This document shows, piece after piece, positions 24,233-36,930 of a stretch of DNA of 64,000 bases. This DNA is from Stromatinia cepivora. Its lineage: Eukaryota > Ascomycota > Leotiomycetes > Helotiales > Sclerotiniaceae. How positions within the stretch are numbered: the first letter of the stretch is position 1; each line of letters opens with the position of its first letter. The position numbers and the translations under genes are program-made. Under the pieces are notes generated by a model. That model saw only the letters and a program-made list of their open reading frames with translations. It did not search any database and had not been told where the DNA came from. The stretch spans positions 743,001 through 807,000 of the forward strand of contig RCTD01000017.1 in assembly GCA_014898415.1 (NCBI GenBank), given 5' to 3'.

Positions 24233-26701
24233 CTAATGATGCGATTAGATCATCTGATTGGTGTTCATCGCAATCAAAATGTCTCAACGCATTCAAAACT
24301 TGAGCTGTGACTAGCCCGGTGAGTTGTCTTTCAAATGTTCCGTTCGAAATGTCGGACCTCCGCCGTGTTATTATTGTTTTTCGAATGCATTTGAGCCTCA
24401 AGCTTCTAGCTCTCCACACGGAAAGTCGAGGAAGCGTCAAGGTCAAAGCATTATCCACGGGCCACCTCACATGATACAAACTCCGGGGGGAACATTTGAA
24501 ACCGAACTGCAGGAGTAAATTTATATCGTGAAAATAAGCATGAAATTGCTTTTTGTTGGTTGAAGCGGGTAAGGCCGCTGATATGCAGTTATCCATGTTG
24601 ATGACATGATACATGGAGGCCGTGCAACCAATTGGAGATATGGTTTTCAAACGTGGGACATTCTCTCGTGGTTGTATTTGTCTCTCCATACCTTTTCAAG
24701 ATGGTGGTGGTGGTGATGATAAGCCGTCGGCAAATGCAGATTGAGAAATCTAACAGTTCCACTTCTTCAATATTCCTTCGAAGAAGATTAAGAACTCCAT
24801 TGGGCGTTCCTCTTTTCTTGGCGCCGCGTGGGTGGATGGATGGCTTGAACATACCCGAGTAAATAAATGTTCGAGTAGTGGAGCTCATATAATGATTTTT
24901 ATATGGTGGGGCAAGTCGGTTGGGTAGGCGGGAGATTATTATCCAGGTACAGAATAAAGTGGAGGGGTTATCTGAGGCTTCATCTTTTTATGAACTTGCG
25001 ATATTAGACTTGAACCCGAGTACAATGTATAAAAGGTCGGATGCGTTTTGATGGTTAAGGACCTGCTTCGAATTCAGAGTAGGTTTTGTTGATGACACTA
25101 ACTTTTGCAGAATAATCATCCCGCACTTCTTGCACATCGCTACCGGATTTGATGAAGGGGTCCAGATAGTGAGGGGTTATGTATAGTGACGCCAAAATCC
25201 TCTTTTTGACTCCATAAACTTACAGCAAACAATGCAAGAAGTCAAATTCTTTGCGATCACAAAGTTGAATTTGGAAAGAATCTTAAATTGGGCTCGAATT
25301 AGCTCAAAAGATAGTCATTTGGTACCAGGAGAATGGTAAGAATTTAGTCTTCCCTTTGTTGATGAGGACTTCTGAATTGCCCCATGGAAACCACGTCAAT
25401 TCCCACTCAAGAAGTCACTTCGAAAATACATCAGAAAAGAAAAAGGAGGGTATTAAAACTGTCTAATCACCAAAACAGACCTCTCTGGACCAAGAAAAGT
25501 TAATCCGTTACAATATCGGCACATCCGAGACCCCTGGAACAGTGCATTCATGGTAGAAGAAGGGGAATTGTTAGAGGAACAGCTCTTAATGTTTCTCCGG
25601 GCAAGGTAAATAGATATGGAGTTTGATGAAATTTTCATAATAAGAAAAAGTTTGAAATTAGATGAAAATAGTCCCTTATCAACAAAGATATATTAAATTG
25701 TCGCTTGATATCATACGGGGTAGATTACTGTATCAATCATTTTTTCCTATTGTTCTGATCACGTTCATATAAAATTGCCTCTGTCGATTTTTGGGTTTTC
25801 AGCATTACTAGTAAGCTTGAAACTTGGAAGCTGGAAAAGATCTATGGAATAATGAAGAAATTAAAATTCAATTGAACCAATAGTTTCAGTGTATTCCCTA
25901 GAAGTGTTCAAACCGGGGCTGAAAAATGACAGAGAATCTTTAAATTACCAAGAATATACCTTGGTATAGCTAAACCTGCATTCGGTCTATGGAAAAAGGT
26001 TTCTCTTTTTATACCTGGCAACTTATTGATCGACCAAAGCGTAATACGACTACCCAACGCCCAGTGCCTATAATTCATAGGGTACTTATTGAACGGTACG
26101 GAGTAACACGAGCGGTCGGTCACTCGTGAAATTAGTGAGTGATGAGTTGAAATGAGCAAAAAGGCCAAATCCAGAATCAAAAGCAGAACACATCAATCAA
26201 TATCCGCAACCAATTTCATTCAACCCACGAATACGAAAATAAAATGTCATTCATCCGGAATCATTCTTATATTCTACTCCCTCTTGATCCTATTTACAAA
26301 TGCTCTTTTATATATATTTTTAATATAAATAACAAACAAACAAACAAACATTTCCTTCCGGATCAGCTAATCTCATTCATCCTCCTTATCCTAATTCTAT
26401 CCAAATTATTCCATACATTTACCGATACCCGAACCCCCACTTCATATTCCTCAATACAACCCATATGCAATCAATCAAATCATCCCATCCATACGCCTTG
26501 TCCTCTTTTATCAAGGCTATTTGATTGATTTGTTCATTTAAGATTTGGTTACACTACGGAGTACACAAGTGTCGAATGACGGCTCATCAAAATAATCCCT
26601 GAAATCAATCATCACAACGTTACTTTATTTTAAATACAAAAAATACCTCAACCTTTTTTTTTTCCCTCTTTCACTCCAGTTAACCCGCTTTCCTTCCCAA
26701 C
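24233..26701. other. Intergenic, no firm gene
   Basis: Short frames only. A (CAAA)n run lies at about 26331-26350. The right end should contain the kinase promoter and its pyrimidine-rich leader (about 26640-26700). Confidence 0.4.
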
Positions 26702-29027
26702 ATGTCCCGTTCGGAACAAAGGATGGTCGAGCGTCAACTACAAAATGGAAGTCTCGAAGCTGTGTCAGGTCTTACATCTACCCTAGGTGGATATGATACA
26801 CCCACGTCTATGAACGATGCAAACGCGATGCAAAACTCAAACATCTCTTTACCACTTCAATCAAGTCAAACACCAGCATTCACTGGCATATTCAAATCCA
26901 ATACCATAGCACCTTCGCCTCCTCATAGCAGATCCACTTCAACAAACGAGATCTACACCCCACTAGCGCTTGACACCACTTCTCGTCTTCACCCAAATAT
27001 AGATCCTCCATATAATCGGACCCCGAGTCCTCTAAGCGCGGGTCTGCGAATACAAACCGATATCGTTCCAGGTTGTACAGTCACATCTACCAACACAGGC
27101 ACCGGAATTTCTGAACGCGAATCTCCCGATACCACACGAATACATTCAAGATCAAGCGGGCAGATGGGGATGTCTCTCGCACGAACTCCCAGTGTTAAGA
27201 ATGTTCTTGCAAGCAGTATAGGTAGCAATAATTCGGCGCCAAACTCAGCATTATCATCGCCAATGTTGAACGCAATGGCAGATGTTACTCCTCTTCCCTC
27301 ACCACTCATGTCGGGCGATTCACCTGGACCATGGAAACGATTAAATTCGAGACGAACTTCGCGCGAACATATGCTACCCATGCACTCTGAAGCTGCGCTT
27401 ATCACGTCGAATGGCGAATCGGTTTCCTCTGCGATGGCAAATCAGCAAAAGAGAAGGGTATATCATGGATTAATAACTAATGCAGGTGAATCTGCCCTGA
27501 TGGATGCGCAAGTAAATCGAAAAAAGAACGCAGAAGGACATACTAGAAATAGAAGTATGAGCGAATATGTACCAGAAGCAATCCAGGTACCGAAACCTCG
27601 AAACATTACCGTCTCAAGTTCGCATGCTCCAATAATGGATGGAGTAGTTGAAATGGTTCCGCCATCAGACATACATATGCGGAGGGAGCCACATTTAGCG
27701 GTCCAACGAGGATTGGCTCCTATTCCAAGACCACCAACCCCACCATCGAGTCGAACAGGAGGGGAAAGTAGTGATAGTGATTCTTCATTGACCACCAATA
27801 ATATCCCTAGAGTTCTTCGGAAATCAAGAGGTGAATACTTTGATGCATACACCAGAAATGATTCTAAACGACGAAGATGGAGAGGTATAAAAGTTTTGGG
27901 TCAAGGCACTTTCAGCAAAGTCATCCTAGCAACCAGTCAAGTCCAAGATGATGAGGGTCGCATAGATGAAGATAATGTGTTCGCTATTGAAGGACTTGTT
28001 ACACCCGGTGAGACAAAGATTGATCGAAAAAAACTGGTAGCAATCAAGATCTGTGAACATGGTCCAAAAGGAGGGGCATCTGAAGAAAGAGTAGAGATGT
28101 CATTAAAACGTGAATTGGAAATCATGAAATCGATACATCATCCTTCATTGGTTCATCTTAAAGCATGGAGCATAGAGGAGACAAGAGCTATTTTAGTTTT
28201 GAGTTATTGTCCCGGTGGAGACCTATTTGAGGTGGCCAGTCAACATCGAGATATTCTCGTCCCATCGTTACTAAGACGTATGTTTGCAGAACTTGTTGGT
28301 GCTGTCCAATATTTACACGATAGACATATTGTTCATCGGGATATCAAATTAGAAAGTAAGTGTTTGAGTTTTCCCTTCTCTAGACCTTCACCCTTACATG
28401 ATATTCAAAAATCACAAACACCACAAACTAACCGAGCGTCCCTTCTCCTCAGATGTCTTGGTCAACCTTCCCCAACACGAACTTGCAAAACCTCAAGACT
28501 GGACCAAATATCCTTACTCTATTATTACCCTCACAGACCTTGGCCTGTCTCGCCGAGTAGCTGATAATGAAAAGCTTACTACCCGTTGCGGATCCGATGA
28601 TTATGCCGCCCCAGAAGTTATCATGGGACAACCGTACGATGGACGCGCTACCGATGCTTGGTCCCTTGGTGTTTTACTCTATGCATTACTGGAAAGTAGA
28701 TTGCCGTTCGATCCTAACCCTGGAATGCCAGAAGGACACAAACAGCGAAGTCGAACGAGTCATAGAATTGCACGAGTAGAATGGAGATGGATTGAATATT
28801 TTGGTGAGGAGGGAGATCACGAAGGTGATCCGGAGAAATTCAAGGCAAAGGGATTGGAGGGAGCAATGGAGGTTACGGAAGGTTTACTGAAAAGAGCTAG
28901 GAGTAGATGGCTATTGGACAAGGTCCAGGATAACGAATGGGTCAAAGGAGGTGTGGATGTGGAGGGTGGTGTTAGATGGAGAGAAGAGGTGATCCCTGAA
29001 GAAGTCAGGAGTGGAGGGGAATTTTAG
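26702..29027 (+). CDS. Serine/threonine protein kinase, Prr1-like, 742 aa
   Basis: Two exons, 26702-28355 and 28453-29027, with a 97-nt intron (donor GTAAGT, acceptor TCAG) inside the catalytic loop; joining gives HRDIKLENVLVN. Residues 1-390 are Ser/Thr/Pro-rich and probably regulatory. The kinase domain spans about 395-660: glycine loop GQGTFSKV from 400, VAIK Lys449, HRD at 545-547, then TDLGLSRR (DLG in place of the usual DFG) and CGSDDYAAPE as the activation-loop end. The domain has WSLGVLLYALLESRLPFDP and a basic C-terminal helix region. The sequence resembles the fungal kinases annotated as Prr1-like, a branch related to Npr/Hal nutrient and ion kinases. That placement is from memory. 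All catalytic residues are intact, so it should be active. Confidence 0.85.
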
Positions 29028-31500
29028 GAGGCGAATTGAGTAAAACGTCAGCATGCGTCAATTTTCTTCCTGCAGTCTCTCGATATCGACTTCGACTTCC
29101 TCTCCAGTTCTACCGATTAATTCGCTCGTTAATTACATAATAACCTCCTCTATTCATGTTCAATTACCCGAACAGGATAGAAAGAGATTCGATTTTTTTT
29201 TCTTTTCACGTGAGCTTTGCTTACGTTTTTTATTGCGATGTTTTAAGGGGAGCTTGAATGCATGGTTATAGCATGGTGTTTACGGATTTTGATCTGCGGG
29301 GTATAGGGCTGGATGGTCGGGGGTACGAGGGTACGAATGTATATGTTACCATTCGATTCAATTCGACACTTTGTTTTGTCTATATAAATAGGGATTTGGG
29401 CGGAGATGGAATGGGATGGGAAGGGGTGGATGGATTTGTGTATATTATGATGGAATGGGGGTTCGGGGTGGATCGATGGGGTGAACGTGGATGTTGTGGG
29501 AGAGTGGAGTGGGTGAGGGCTGCATGGACGGATGGGGATATTATACCCTGTGGGAATATGGAATGATTAGTGCGGGAGGGAACTAATGGAAGAATGGGAT
29601 TAGATGGGTTTTTTTGGTTAAGTAGGAAATGGTTATTTTTTAACCGAGAAAAAAAAAGGGGTTGAGATGGATAATTAAGAGTATGTGATGTGTGTGAGAG
29701 GTTGGGAGGTTGGGAGATTGGTGGAGTGATAGAAAGTGGTTGAGATTCTAAGATGAGATGAGATGAGATGCTAGCGAGAGAGAAATTAGATGAGGAATAA
29801 AGCTGAGATTGAGATGATTGAGATGAAATGAAATGATTGATATCGAATTGTGTATAAAATGTGAGTGTATTTGTATTTGTAATTTGTTGTATGAAAAAAG
29901 AAGTAAATTATTAAAATTATAAAAAGGTAAAAGGGGTATGGTAAAATTATAGTTTCGGGATAGGATTTTATTATATTTCGTGGTTTTGTAATATTAGATT
30001 ATTGTTACAAATTGGTTAAGACTTTGAAAGAGAGTTAGTTGATGGATGATGAATGGTGGATTTTGAATATTGGATGATAAATAGAAGAGCTCGCTTATTT
30101 TAATTAATGAATTTTTGATTAGGGGGGTTATGGGTGGGTGGGGTTATGGGTGGGATGGGATTGATGGGGTTGATGGGATGGAGGGTTGATGGTATGAAAA
30201 TAGGAAAGTATAAAAGTATAAACGAGATATAAGAATAAATAGTAATTTGGAGATTTGGAATTTTTGATGTAGAAGGAAGGGAATTCTGGGTGAATTGTAG
30301 GTGAATTTGAGGTGGGGGGAAGAGAGTTGTGGGTGGAAGGGAGGGGAAGAGGAAGAGGAAAATTAAGAGGGTGGGAATGAGGGAATAAGAAGATAGGGGT
30401 AAGGGTAGGGTTAGGGGTAGTGTTAGGGGTAGCGATAGATAGTATGTATATATGAATGAGAAGAGGGGAAAAAAAGAAAAGAGAATTCTGAAAAAAAAAA
30501 AAAAAAAAAAAAAAAGAATAAATGATAAAGAATTTAAAAAGAAAAGAAAAGAAAAAAGAAAATAATTAAATAGATTTAAAAAAATAAAGGAAAAGTATAT
30601 AAATAAATAATAAATAAATTTTTAATTTTTTTTATAATTAGTTAAAATTTATTTGAACTATACAAAACTTATAGAATAATAAAATAACTAATATAAAGTA
30701 TTAATATTAATACGCGATAAATTGTAATATATAGATTTCGGTATTGGGATTGAGTAATGGGGGGAGTATAGATGGATTGGATAAAATTAAGATGAATAAA
30801 TAGATGATGTATTCGTTTGATTAGTTTTTGTAAAGATGAGATGATGGTTTTTGAGATTTCGTTAGGTTTGGTGGGGAGTAAGGGAGTGGTGTATTGATGG
30901 AAGAAATGATAGGATATGAAATAGATAGGATTATATGAAATGAGGAAGTGAAAAGGAGAGTGTTGATAAATAGATATAAACAGTGTAAGAGATGTTTAAA
31001 TATATAGATATTTACTAATTAAACTATTTTAATTTTCTGAATGTTTTAAAGGTTTCAAACGGATTGGATATTGTAGATGATTCTGGGGTTGGGATTCAGA
31101 GTTGTAGTTGTAGTTGTAGTTGTAGTTGTAGTTGTAGTTGTAGTTGTAGTTGTAGTTGTAGTTGTAAGTCTTTTCATTAGGATTTTGGAAAGTTTAAGGT
31201 GCGGAGGGGAATATTTTGAGATTGGTAGGAGTGGTGTGAGTGAGTGAATGGTTATTGAGATATTTTAGAGGTGTATGGTAGTAGGAGAGTATGATTGAGA
31301 GATGGTGAAGTGTGGGGGATGAGGAAGTTGGAGTAGGTGGGAGGTTTAAGGAATTTCTTGATGGGAGAATGGAAGAAAGTACTGATGGTGGAAAGGAATT
31401 ATATGGAGGAGAGAATAGGCTGGCTTGTTGTATCAGGGTATGCTAAGTGAACTGGGGAGTAGAAGGGGAGCCTTATAGGGAAGAGGAAGGGTAAATTAAT
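29028..31500. repeat. Cytosine-depleted, purine-rich strand with simple repeats
   Basis: For about 2.4 kb, especially 29240-31460, the + strand is built almost only of G, A and T; line after line has zero or one C. It includes a G-run tract at 30122-30160 with many GGG groups, GATGA repeats near 29752-29770, an A25 run at 30491-30515, a GGGGTTA/GGGGTA-rich tract near 30397-30432 and the GTTGTA array. No convincing gene lies inside. Its left part may be the 3' untranslated region of the kinase gene. Confidence 0.8.
31101..31166. repeat. (GTTGTA)11 hexanucleotide array
   Basis: Eleven perfect copies of GTTGTA in tandem, inside the C-depleted stretch. It is likely a variable microsatellite. Confidence 0.95.
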
Positions 31501-31863
31501 TTGTTCACTCAGAAATATTTTTCATTATAAGAACCACGACACCCACCTTTCGTTCGAGATTCAATTTTTGTATTCTTAGAAACACTTGATTTACTCTTAT
31601 TTAATATAACATTGTGCTGTCACTTTCCCTTGAGAAAACACATATAATTTCTCCACGTTTGACCTTCAGCCTTACCGTGCTACTGTTCCCCACCGGCCTT
31701 TCCATCACATTTATTGCTCCGTACTTCCCGTTATCACATCATCCTACCAATTTTAACGCAACCGACCGCTGCACCAAATCATAAATCGCACCTTTCACTC
31801 CTCTTTATCATCCTCCTGGGTCCTTTCCATATATTTCAAACCCATCCATAATTAATAGTCAAA

Positions 31864-32155
31864 ATGCGTATGTCCATTTGTTTAAACACTGCTTCTGAAC
31901 TAGCTGATTCCGAATCCTGGCAACACAGTCTCCACTAACGACCTTCTTGCCCTCGTTTTCGGTATCATATCCGCTGTACTAGCTGCAATCGCTATCGTTG
32001 TGGCTCGCAAGACACGCATGTTGAATCATGGTATGTAATCCCAGGTATTCCTCTCCGTTAGACAAACTTCATGAGCTAACTCAATGACTCAAGTAGTTGA
32101 AGATATTGAAGCACATATCTCGGGGGCAGGGTCGTCTAAAGCTGCACAGAAGTAG
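31864..32155 (+). CDS. 54-aa single-pass membrane protein (three exons)
   Basis: Exons 31864-31867, 31929-32030 and 32097-32155 join to a 54-residue protein. The first exon is only ATGC, followed by a strong GTATGT donor; the 61-nt intron ends in ACACAG. The second donor is GTATGT and the 66-nt intron ends in AGTAG. Phases agree and total 55 codons with the stop. The protein starts MLSTNDLLAL, has one hydrophobic helix (about residues 7-27), then a basic stop-transfer ARKTRM and a short polar tail. The orientation is probably N-terminus out or lumenal and tail cytosolic by the positive-inside rule. I do not recognise the family. Two clean consensus introns in so short a frame make chance unlikely. 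The 5' side (31,500-31,863) is pyrimidine-rich as expected for a leader. Confidence 0.65.
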
Positions 32156-32947
32156 TACGGTATCAACAAAGGTGATTTGGGATCTCTGACTGGTTGTCGG
32201 ATTTGTTCATTATGGATGTGAAGAAAGGATGAGATAATAGATAGCTTTGATATGCGTTTCTCGCTTTGGAAAGGGGGAAAAGGGGAGAGGATATGCGAAA
32301 GAAGAGTGTGTGATGATAGAGAATTGTAATATAATATTGGATTGTAATATTTTTGATTTGAATTCAATAATCTAAAATAAAATCTAAAGAATTTGTTAGT
32401 CTTCTAACTGATTTGAGAAACATTCAAAGATGGAATGGAAAGGAAGGAAGAAGAACGAGAAATAAGAAAAGAGAGAAGATGAGAAAAACTACTCCTAACG
32501 AGTAGTCATATATTTAACCTGCCCATAAGTTTATTTATAACCGTCATAATTTGCTGTGAATGGTAATATTATTATATAAATTATTATAATATTTCTTGTT
32601 GAAGTATAAGTTAGTTTTCTATTGTAAATTAGTTTTCGCCTATTATAGTACGAGCGCCTTCGAATATTGTCACGGGTCCCCCTACCCGTTACGAGCTAGT
32701 CTGGATGCCTCAGGCATGAACCGGTCTCCATCAGTCGTGGGCGCTCCTACGTAGAATATCATAGTATCAACCTAGTACCTACCCGGCTACGTGATAAATG
32801 TATGGACTTAAAAATATTATTCCTTAATATATCCCCGGTTATGCTAGCAGACACCAGGTTTGATTTCTGAGTCTTGACTACTTTGCCTAACTTTTCTATC
32901 TCGGCGGGGTAAACTCCGGGCGCGCTTTGCGTTGGAAAAACTCCCCT
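32156..32947. other. Intergenic, no gene seen
   Basis: Purine-rich 3' flank of the small gene, then AT-rich DNA. No domain or repeat boundary is identified. Confidence 0.4.
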
Positions 32948-33640
32948 TCACTTCCTCGTTTCCTTTTGGACGAGTTTCTCTTTCTCTATTTCGCTCCTTG
33001 CACTTTTTACAGTACTTAGAATTTCAATATTTTCACTATTTATTGTGCGATTTGAAGAACGTTCATTTCGATATACAAGTGGTGGTGACGTTTTAGAGCT
33101 CGCAACAAATGTTGATCGAGCAATGTTTTGTACAGTTTCTGGGTTGATTTTTCTTGTATTCGACGAGTAACTTGGGCTGCTACATTTTTCTTCAATAGCA
33201 ACTGAAGCAGCCAAGTTGTCTTCAATTGATTTACCGCCACCCTAATCGTGCTAGCAGATTATCGTTAATGGGGCACCTCATATTGAGTCAATATACTTCT
33301 CTAAAATGTAGGAGCCATTTTTCCAGGCTAATAGTCGCGAGCTGGGTCTAATCATCGTTCCATACTCTTGTCCTGTCCCCTCTCTTGTATATTGCAAGCT
33401 ATCGAAATCTCGATTAATCATATCATTCATTGACGCAACTTTTTCTACCACCCAGTGAAGACATTCTTTTGCGTTCATTGATTGCGGAGGCTGTCTAAAT
33501 TCTAATGTCCTTTTTGTTCCTTTCTTCTCTAGTAACGGTCTTGTATTGGGCCAATTCTCCTTGTTCTGTATTCGGTCTTGCTAATTCTTTCTTGTGTTTT
33601 CGAGGACCAGGCAATAAATTACCATATGATGGCTGTGTAA
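32948..33640 (-). pseudogene. Degenerate coding-like tract
   Basis: On the minus strand several adjacent frames look coded but do not join. One reads LLPGPRKHKKELARPNTE onward to a stop. A second, one base out of frame, reads MNAKECLHWVVEKVASMND to about YILEKYIDSI. A third below it is Lys/Ser/Glu-rich, from MAASVAIEEKCSSPS to the end at 32948. Overlapping, composition-biased frames broken by stops and shifts suggest a decayed gene or mobile-element fragment. No named domain was recognised and no terminal repeat is visible. Confidence is low. Confidence 0.25.
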
Positions 33641-34122
33641 AGATTGTTAGTCATTTCGCGCACCCTTTCAGGTCATCCACGGTGAAATTATGTAAATATG
33701 AACGAGCGTGAACATGAGTCGAGCAGCAATTTGTCAAGGCCTACAAAATCTAAGTCTGTATGGCCTTTGAAGACTTTTGATATCTACTCAATTTCTTGGA
33801 GGAATAGTTTACTATTGAGATCTTCAATTACACTTATATGCGACTATAACTCAAATAGATAAGTCAAATGTTCCCAGAATTGCAATGATGTCACGGTGAT
33901 TTAGTACTCCTTGGCTTTTTGAAACACAACTAGCAACCAACCATTCAGTATTACTTTGTTTCAATTGAGTATCTAGCCATATTACATTTTGCATTCTCTC
34001 CCATTTTGGTAATGTAATAAGACGAAGTAAAACTTCGAATAAAACGACAAAATAGGAGGAGCAGAGGGACTGTGAGATAAAAGACGAGATCCATAACAGA
34101 GCCCTCCAACTAAAATCACCAT

Positions 34123-34366
34123 ATGGCCATCCCCCCCACTTCCCCCTCGAGTCTCCCAAGAACCCCTCTTTAACCAACAATCCAGGTCCCTACAGCTATC
34201 ACTGCCGACACCAAGAGAATCGCATTGATTGCACTTCTCCTAACTTATTGATTCGAAATCATCAATACGCGTGCAAACGATCCTATCCAATCCACCACGG
34301 AGAAACACGTCGTCGAGGCAGTCCAAGATAGTAGAATTGCCATGTTATGGAGGGAATTGGCAATAG
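34123..34366 (+). pseudogene. Remnant first exon with two in-frame stops
   Basis: From an ATG the frame reads MAIPPTSPSSLPRTPL, TAA, PTIQVPTAITADTKRIALIALLLTY, TGA, FEIINTRANDP and onward to VEAVQDSRIAMLWRELAI, then meets a GTAAGT donor. The frame never shifts, and both stops are one transition away from sense codons (CAA to TAA, CGA or TGG to TGA). This pattern fits a gene that has suffered C-to-T/G-to-A point mutation, as RIP produces. No family was recognised and the downstream exons were not traced. Confidence 0.4.
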
Positions 34367-35737
34367 GTAAGTGAACAGTTGTATTGGTCCATAAGAGGAT
34401 AAGTGATGAAGTTGGAAGTGCCACAACATGCTGATACCGAAGATACCGAAGATAGTGATATATTGGTGTTCTGAGTCCAAACGGAAGGCCAGTAGCAAGC
34501 AGGTTGGTCCCCAATAGCTGTGGGTATAATGTCATTCTGATGAGTGCAGATGCTGTAATTGGACACCGTGTACCTGGTGATGATTATGCGAGTTGATAGC
34601 GAGGTTGGAAGCCTTCATGGAGGAATGAGCAATGAGGTTGGCTGGGTACGGTACTGGAGGTAATTTTTGATTCTGACTGAACTGAGAAAGAAATCTCAGT
34701 TTAAGGATTGAGAGAGGTTTGCGGACGTTTAATATTGCAATGTGGTTTCTCGAATGTCCCCAGGGAGGTCTAAATTATGATATGCATGGACAAGGGGCGT
34801 TGCAACTTCATTTACAACTAACGCCCTTCATCAGGTGCCAACAACACAAAAGCCCAGACAATGGATGGCAATGCCACTTCACTGTTCTTGAAGTCTGCGC
34901 GGAACATGCGGCGAAGAACTCTTCGCGCACTGCCACCATCTTGTTCAGCCAATCAGCATCCTTTTTTTCAAAGATATAAATAAATTACTTCAAATTGCTT
35001 GGGAAGAATGTTTAGCGAGCTTTTCCCCCATGTATCTTTAAACCAAACTGTTGGGAATGGATACATTAATAGTCACCAACTACATTAAATGTTTGTTCAG
35101 CTTTCAATCTTGGTACCTTGTGACTGCAACTTAGGACAAACAATGAGAAGTCATGAATGACCGAAATAGCAAGAATTAACACCAGAGCCTGATGGTCATT
35201 CCATTTCCTTCCTTCGAACCTTCGGCAAATCCAAAGTTATAGCTTTACGCCGCAAGTCGCCGGTTCAAAGAGAAGCTCGACTCGACGGAAAGCAGTTCCT
35301 AATCCAAACAAAAGCTTGGTATCTCGTAAGATCAGAGTAGCAATATACCTCCTGAATTTGTTATTACCTTCTCCTATCGCACCCCTAGGTAGGAACTTTT
35401 GAATGCTCACGAGTCCCTCGCTGCTGGGCTGGCAACGCAGTTGAAACATGCCCTCGACGTTAAGGATCAGTCCAATGTTCAGTCTTACAAGAAGGAATTA
35501 GTTTGATTGGGCATGTGTGGAAGATTAAATTTGCTCATACATACTATGCTTGCTTGTACTCGTATTTTAGAGTCTGCTGTGAATAGGGAGTCGACTATTA
35601 AAGGAGTGGTGCATCGTTCCAAATATCTTATTCCACATCTCAGTTCATTCACATTAAATTCCCCATATTTTTAATTCGATAGTCCTCTTATTTCTGCATA
35701 TCTCGATTTTCATTCCATCGTTTGAATTACCTACAAT
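34367..35737. other. Intergenic, no gene seen
   Basis: Short frames only. The right end carries the leader of the secreted-protein gene. Confidence 0.4.
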
Positions 35738-36930
35738 ATGGCCATATCCACCCTCCAGCGTCTATGCCTTCTGGCAATGGCTGCAAATACTTTTGCGGTT
35801 CCAGCACCACCCAATCTCCACTCGAGATAATGGCGTTTGCAACCCAGAGAACATGATGGTAAATGTTAGCGATTACAATTGCCCTAAGAAAAACACGGTC
35901 GATGGCAAAGGCTACTGCTCTAAGCCGATTCCCAACGTTCCTGGAAATGCAGGATGCTCAGCGTATTGTGAGGTCCGCTTAACCAAAAGATATGGGCAAG
36001 AAATGCCAATACCAAATAGGTGAGTATTATCGCTTCATAATTCATGCAAATCTCCGAGTTCAGGTTGGACGGTTATACTTTGCCGCCGTTTTCAATAGTG
36101 TTGATTACAGTCGGGCAATGGGTGGCTTTCAACTTTCAATACTTATTCAATGCTATCGGTCTATCTGAAATACTGAGGCCATGTAAATAAGTGTATCTTT
36201 AGATCTTCTGATACTTTTGCACATTGGAAACATTCAAAACTAGACTGCAGTCCAAGACTAAGGACAATCTGTTGTTTGCCGAGATTGGAAAATGCTTTTC
36301 TTCCTTCTCAAGCCACATTGCAAATTCACTCACTAACTTTTCCAATTCAGTCAGTGTTTGAGTGGTACCTCATGTTCAGTCAGCAAGACCCAATCTATCG
36401 TCTACACCAACATGTTTTTGATCGAAGCTGGGGTAGGCGGCGAGGTAGCTAAAGTATTGGAGTCGGCCTTCGATATCGGGGCGAGCTATTCTTACATAAA
36501 GACTCTCGGCTACTCGGACGAAGAGAGCAATAAGCAGGATTTAGGCGAAGGCGATTGTGGATACTGGACTTTTATCCCTTTTGTAATGGAGTATATTATA
36601 CATTGTTCTTTCAAACTCAAAAATTCCAATGCTAGTAAGAATAAATTAACACATTCATCAAATAGATCTTGTGGAACACTCACACAAACAGCGGAGAAAT
36701 CAGCACCCGCCGGGCATATGAACTCAGTCATGTACCAGTATTGTGACAAGTCCTCCTATACCAATACTCTCAATTGGTGTAATACCACCCCGTACAAAAC
36801 TGCAGCTGGTATGGCCGATGGCGCAACAATATTTGTTTGGACAGATTGCAATGGAGGGGGTGTACTTTGGGATAAGATGCAGAGCCAGCCTGCTTATTTG
36901 TATCCTGGAGTGAGCACAGCTCAGACTTGA
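35738..36930 (+). pseudogene. Secreted cysteine-rich protein gene with N-terminal frameshift
   Basis: The ATG opens a good signal peptide (MAISTLQRLCLLAMAANTFA) and runs to a stop at 35828. The mature region continues in the +1 frame as DNGVCNPENMMVNVSDYNC. Two introns then fit well: 36020-36350 (GTGAGT to TTCAG, 331 nt) and 36591-36665 (GTATAT to AATAG, 75 nt), joining FIPFVM to ESCGTLTQ. The assembled mature protein would have about 240 residues with many cysteines and no membrane anchor. No splice within the first 100 bases repairs the frame, so this is either a one-base mutation, a sequencing error, or a different unseen first exon. The in-frame internal intron argues that the rest was recently under selection. 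The family is not recognised. Confidence 0.55.
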
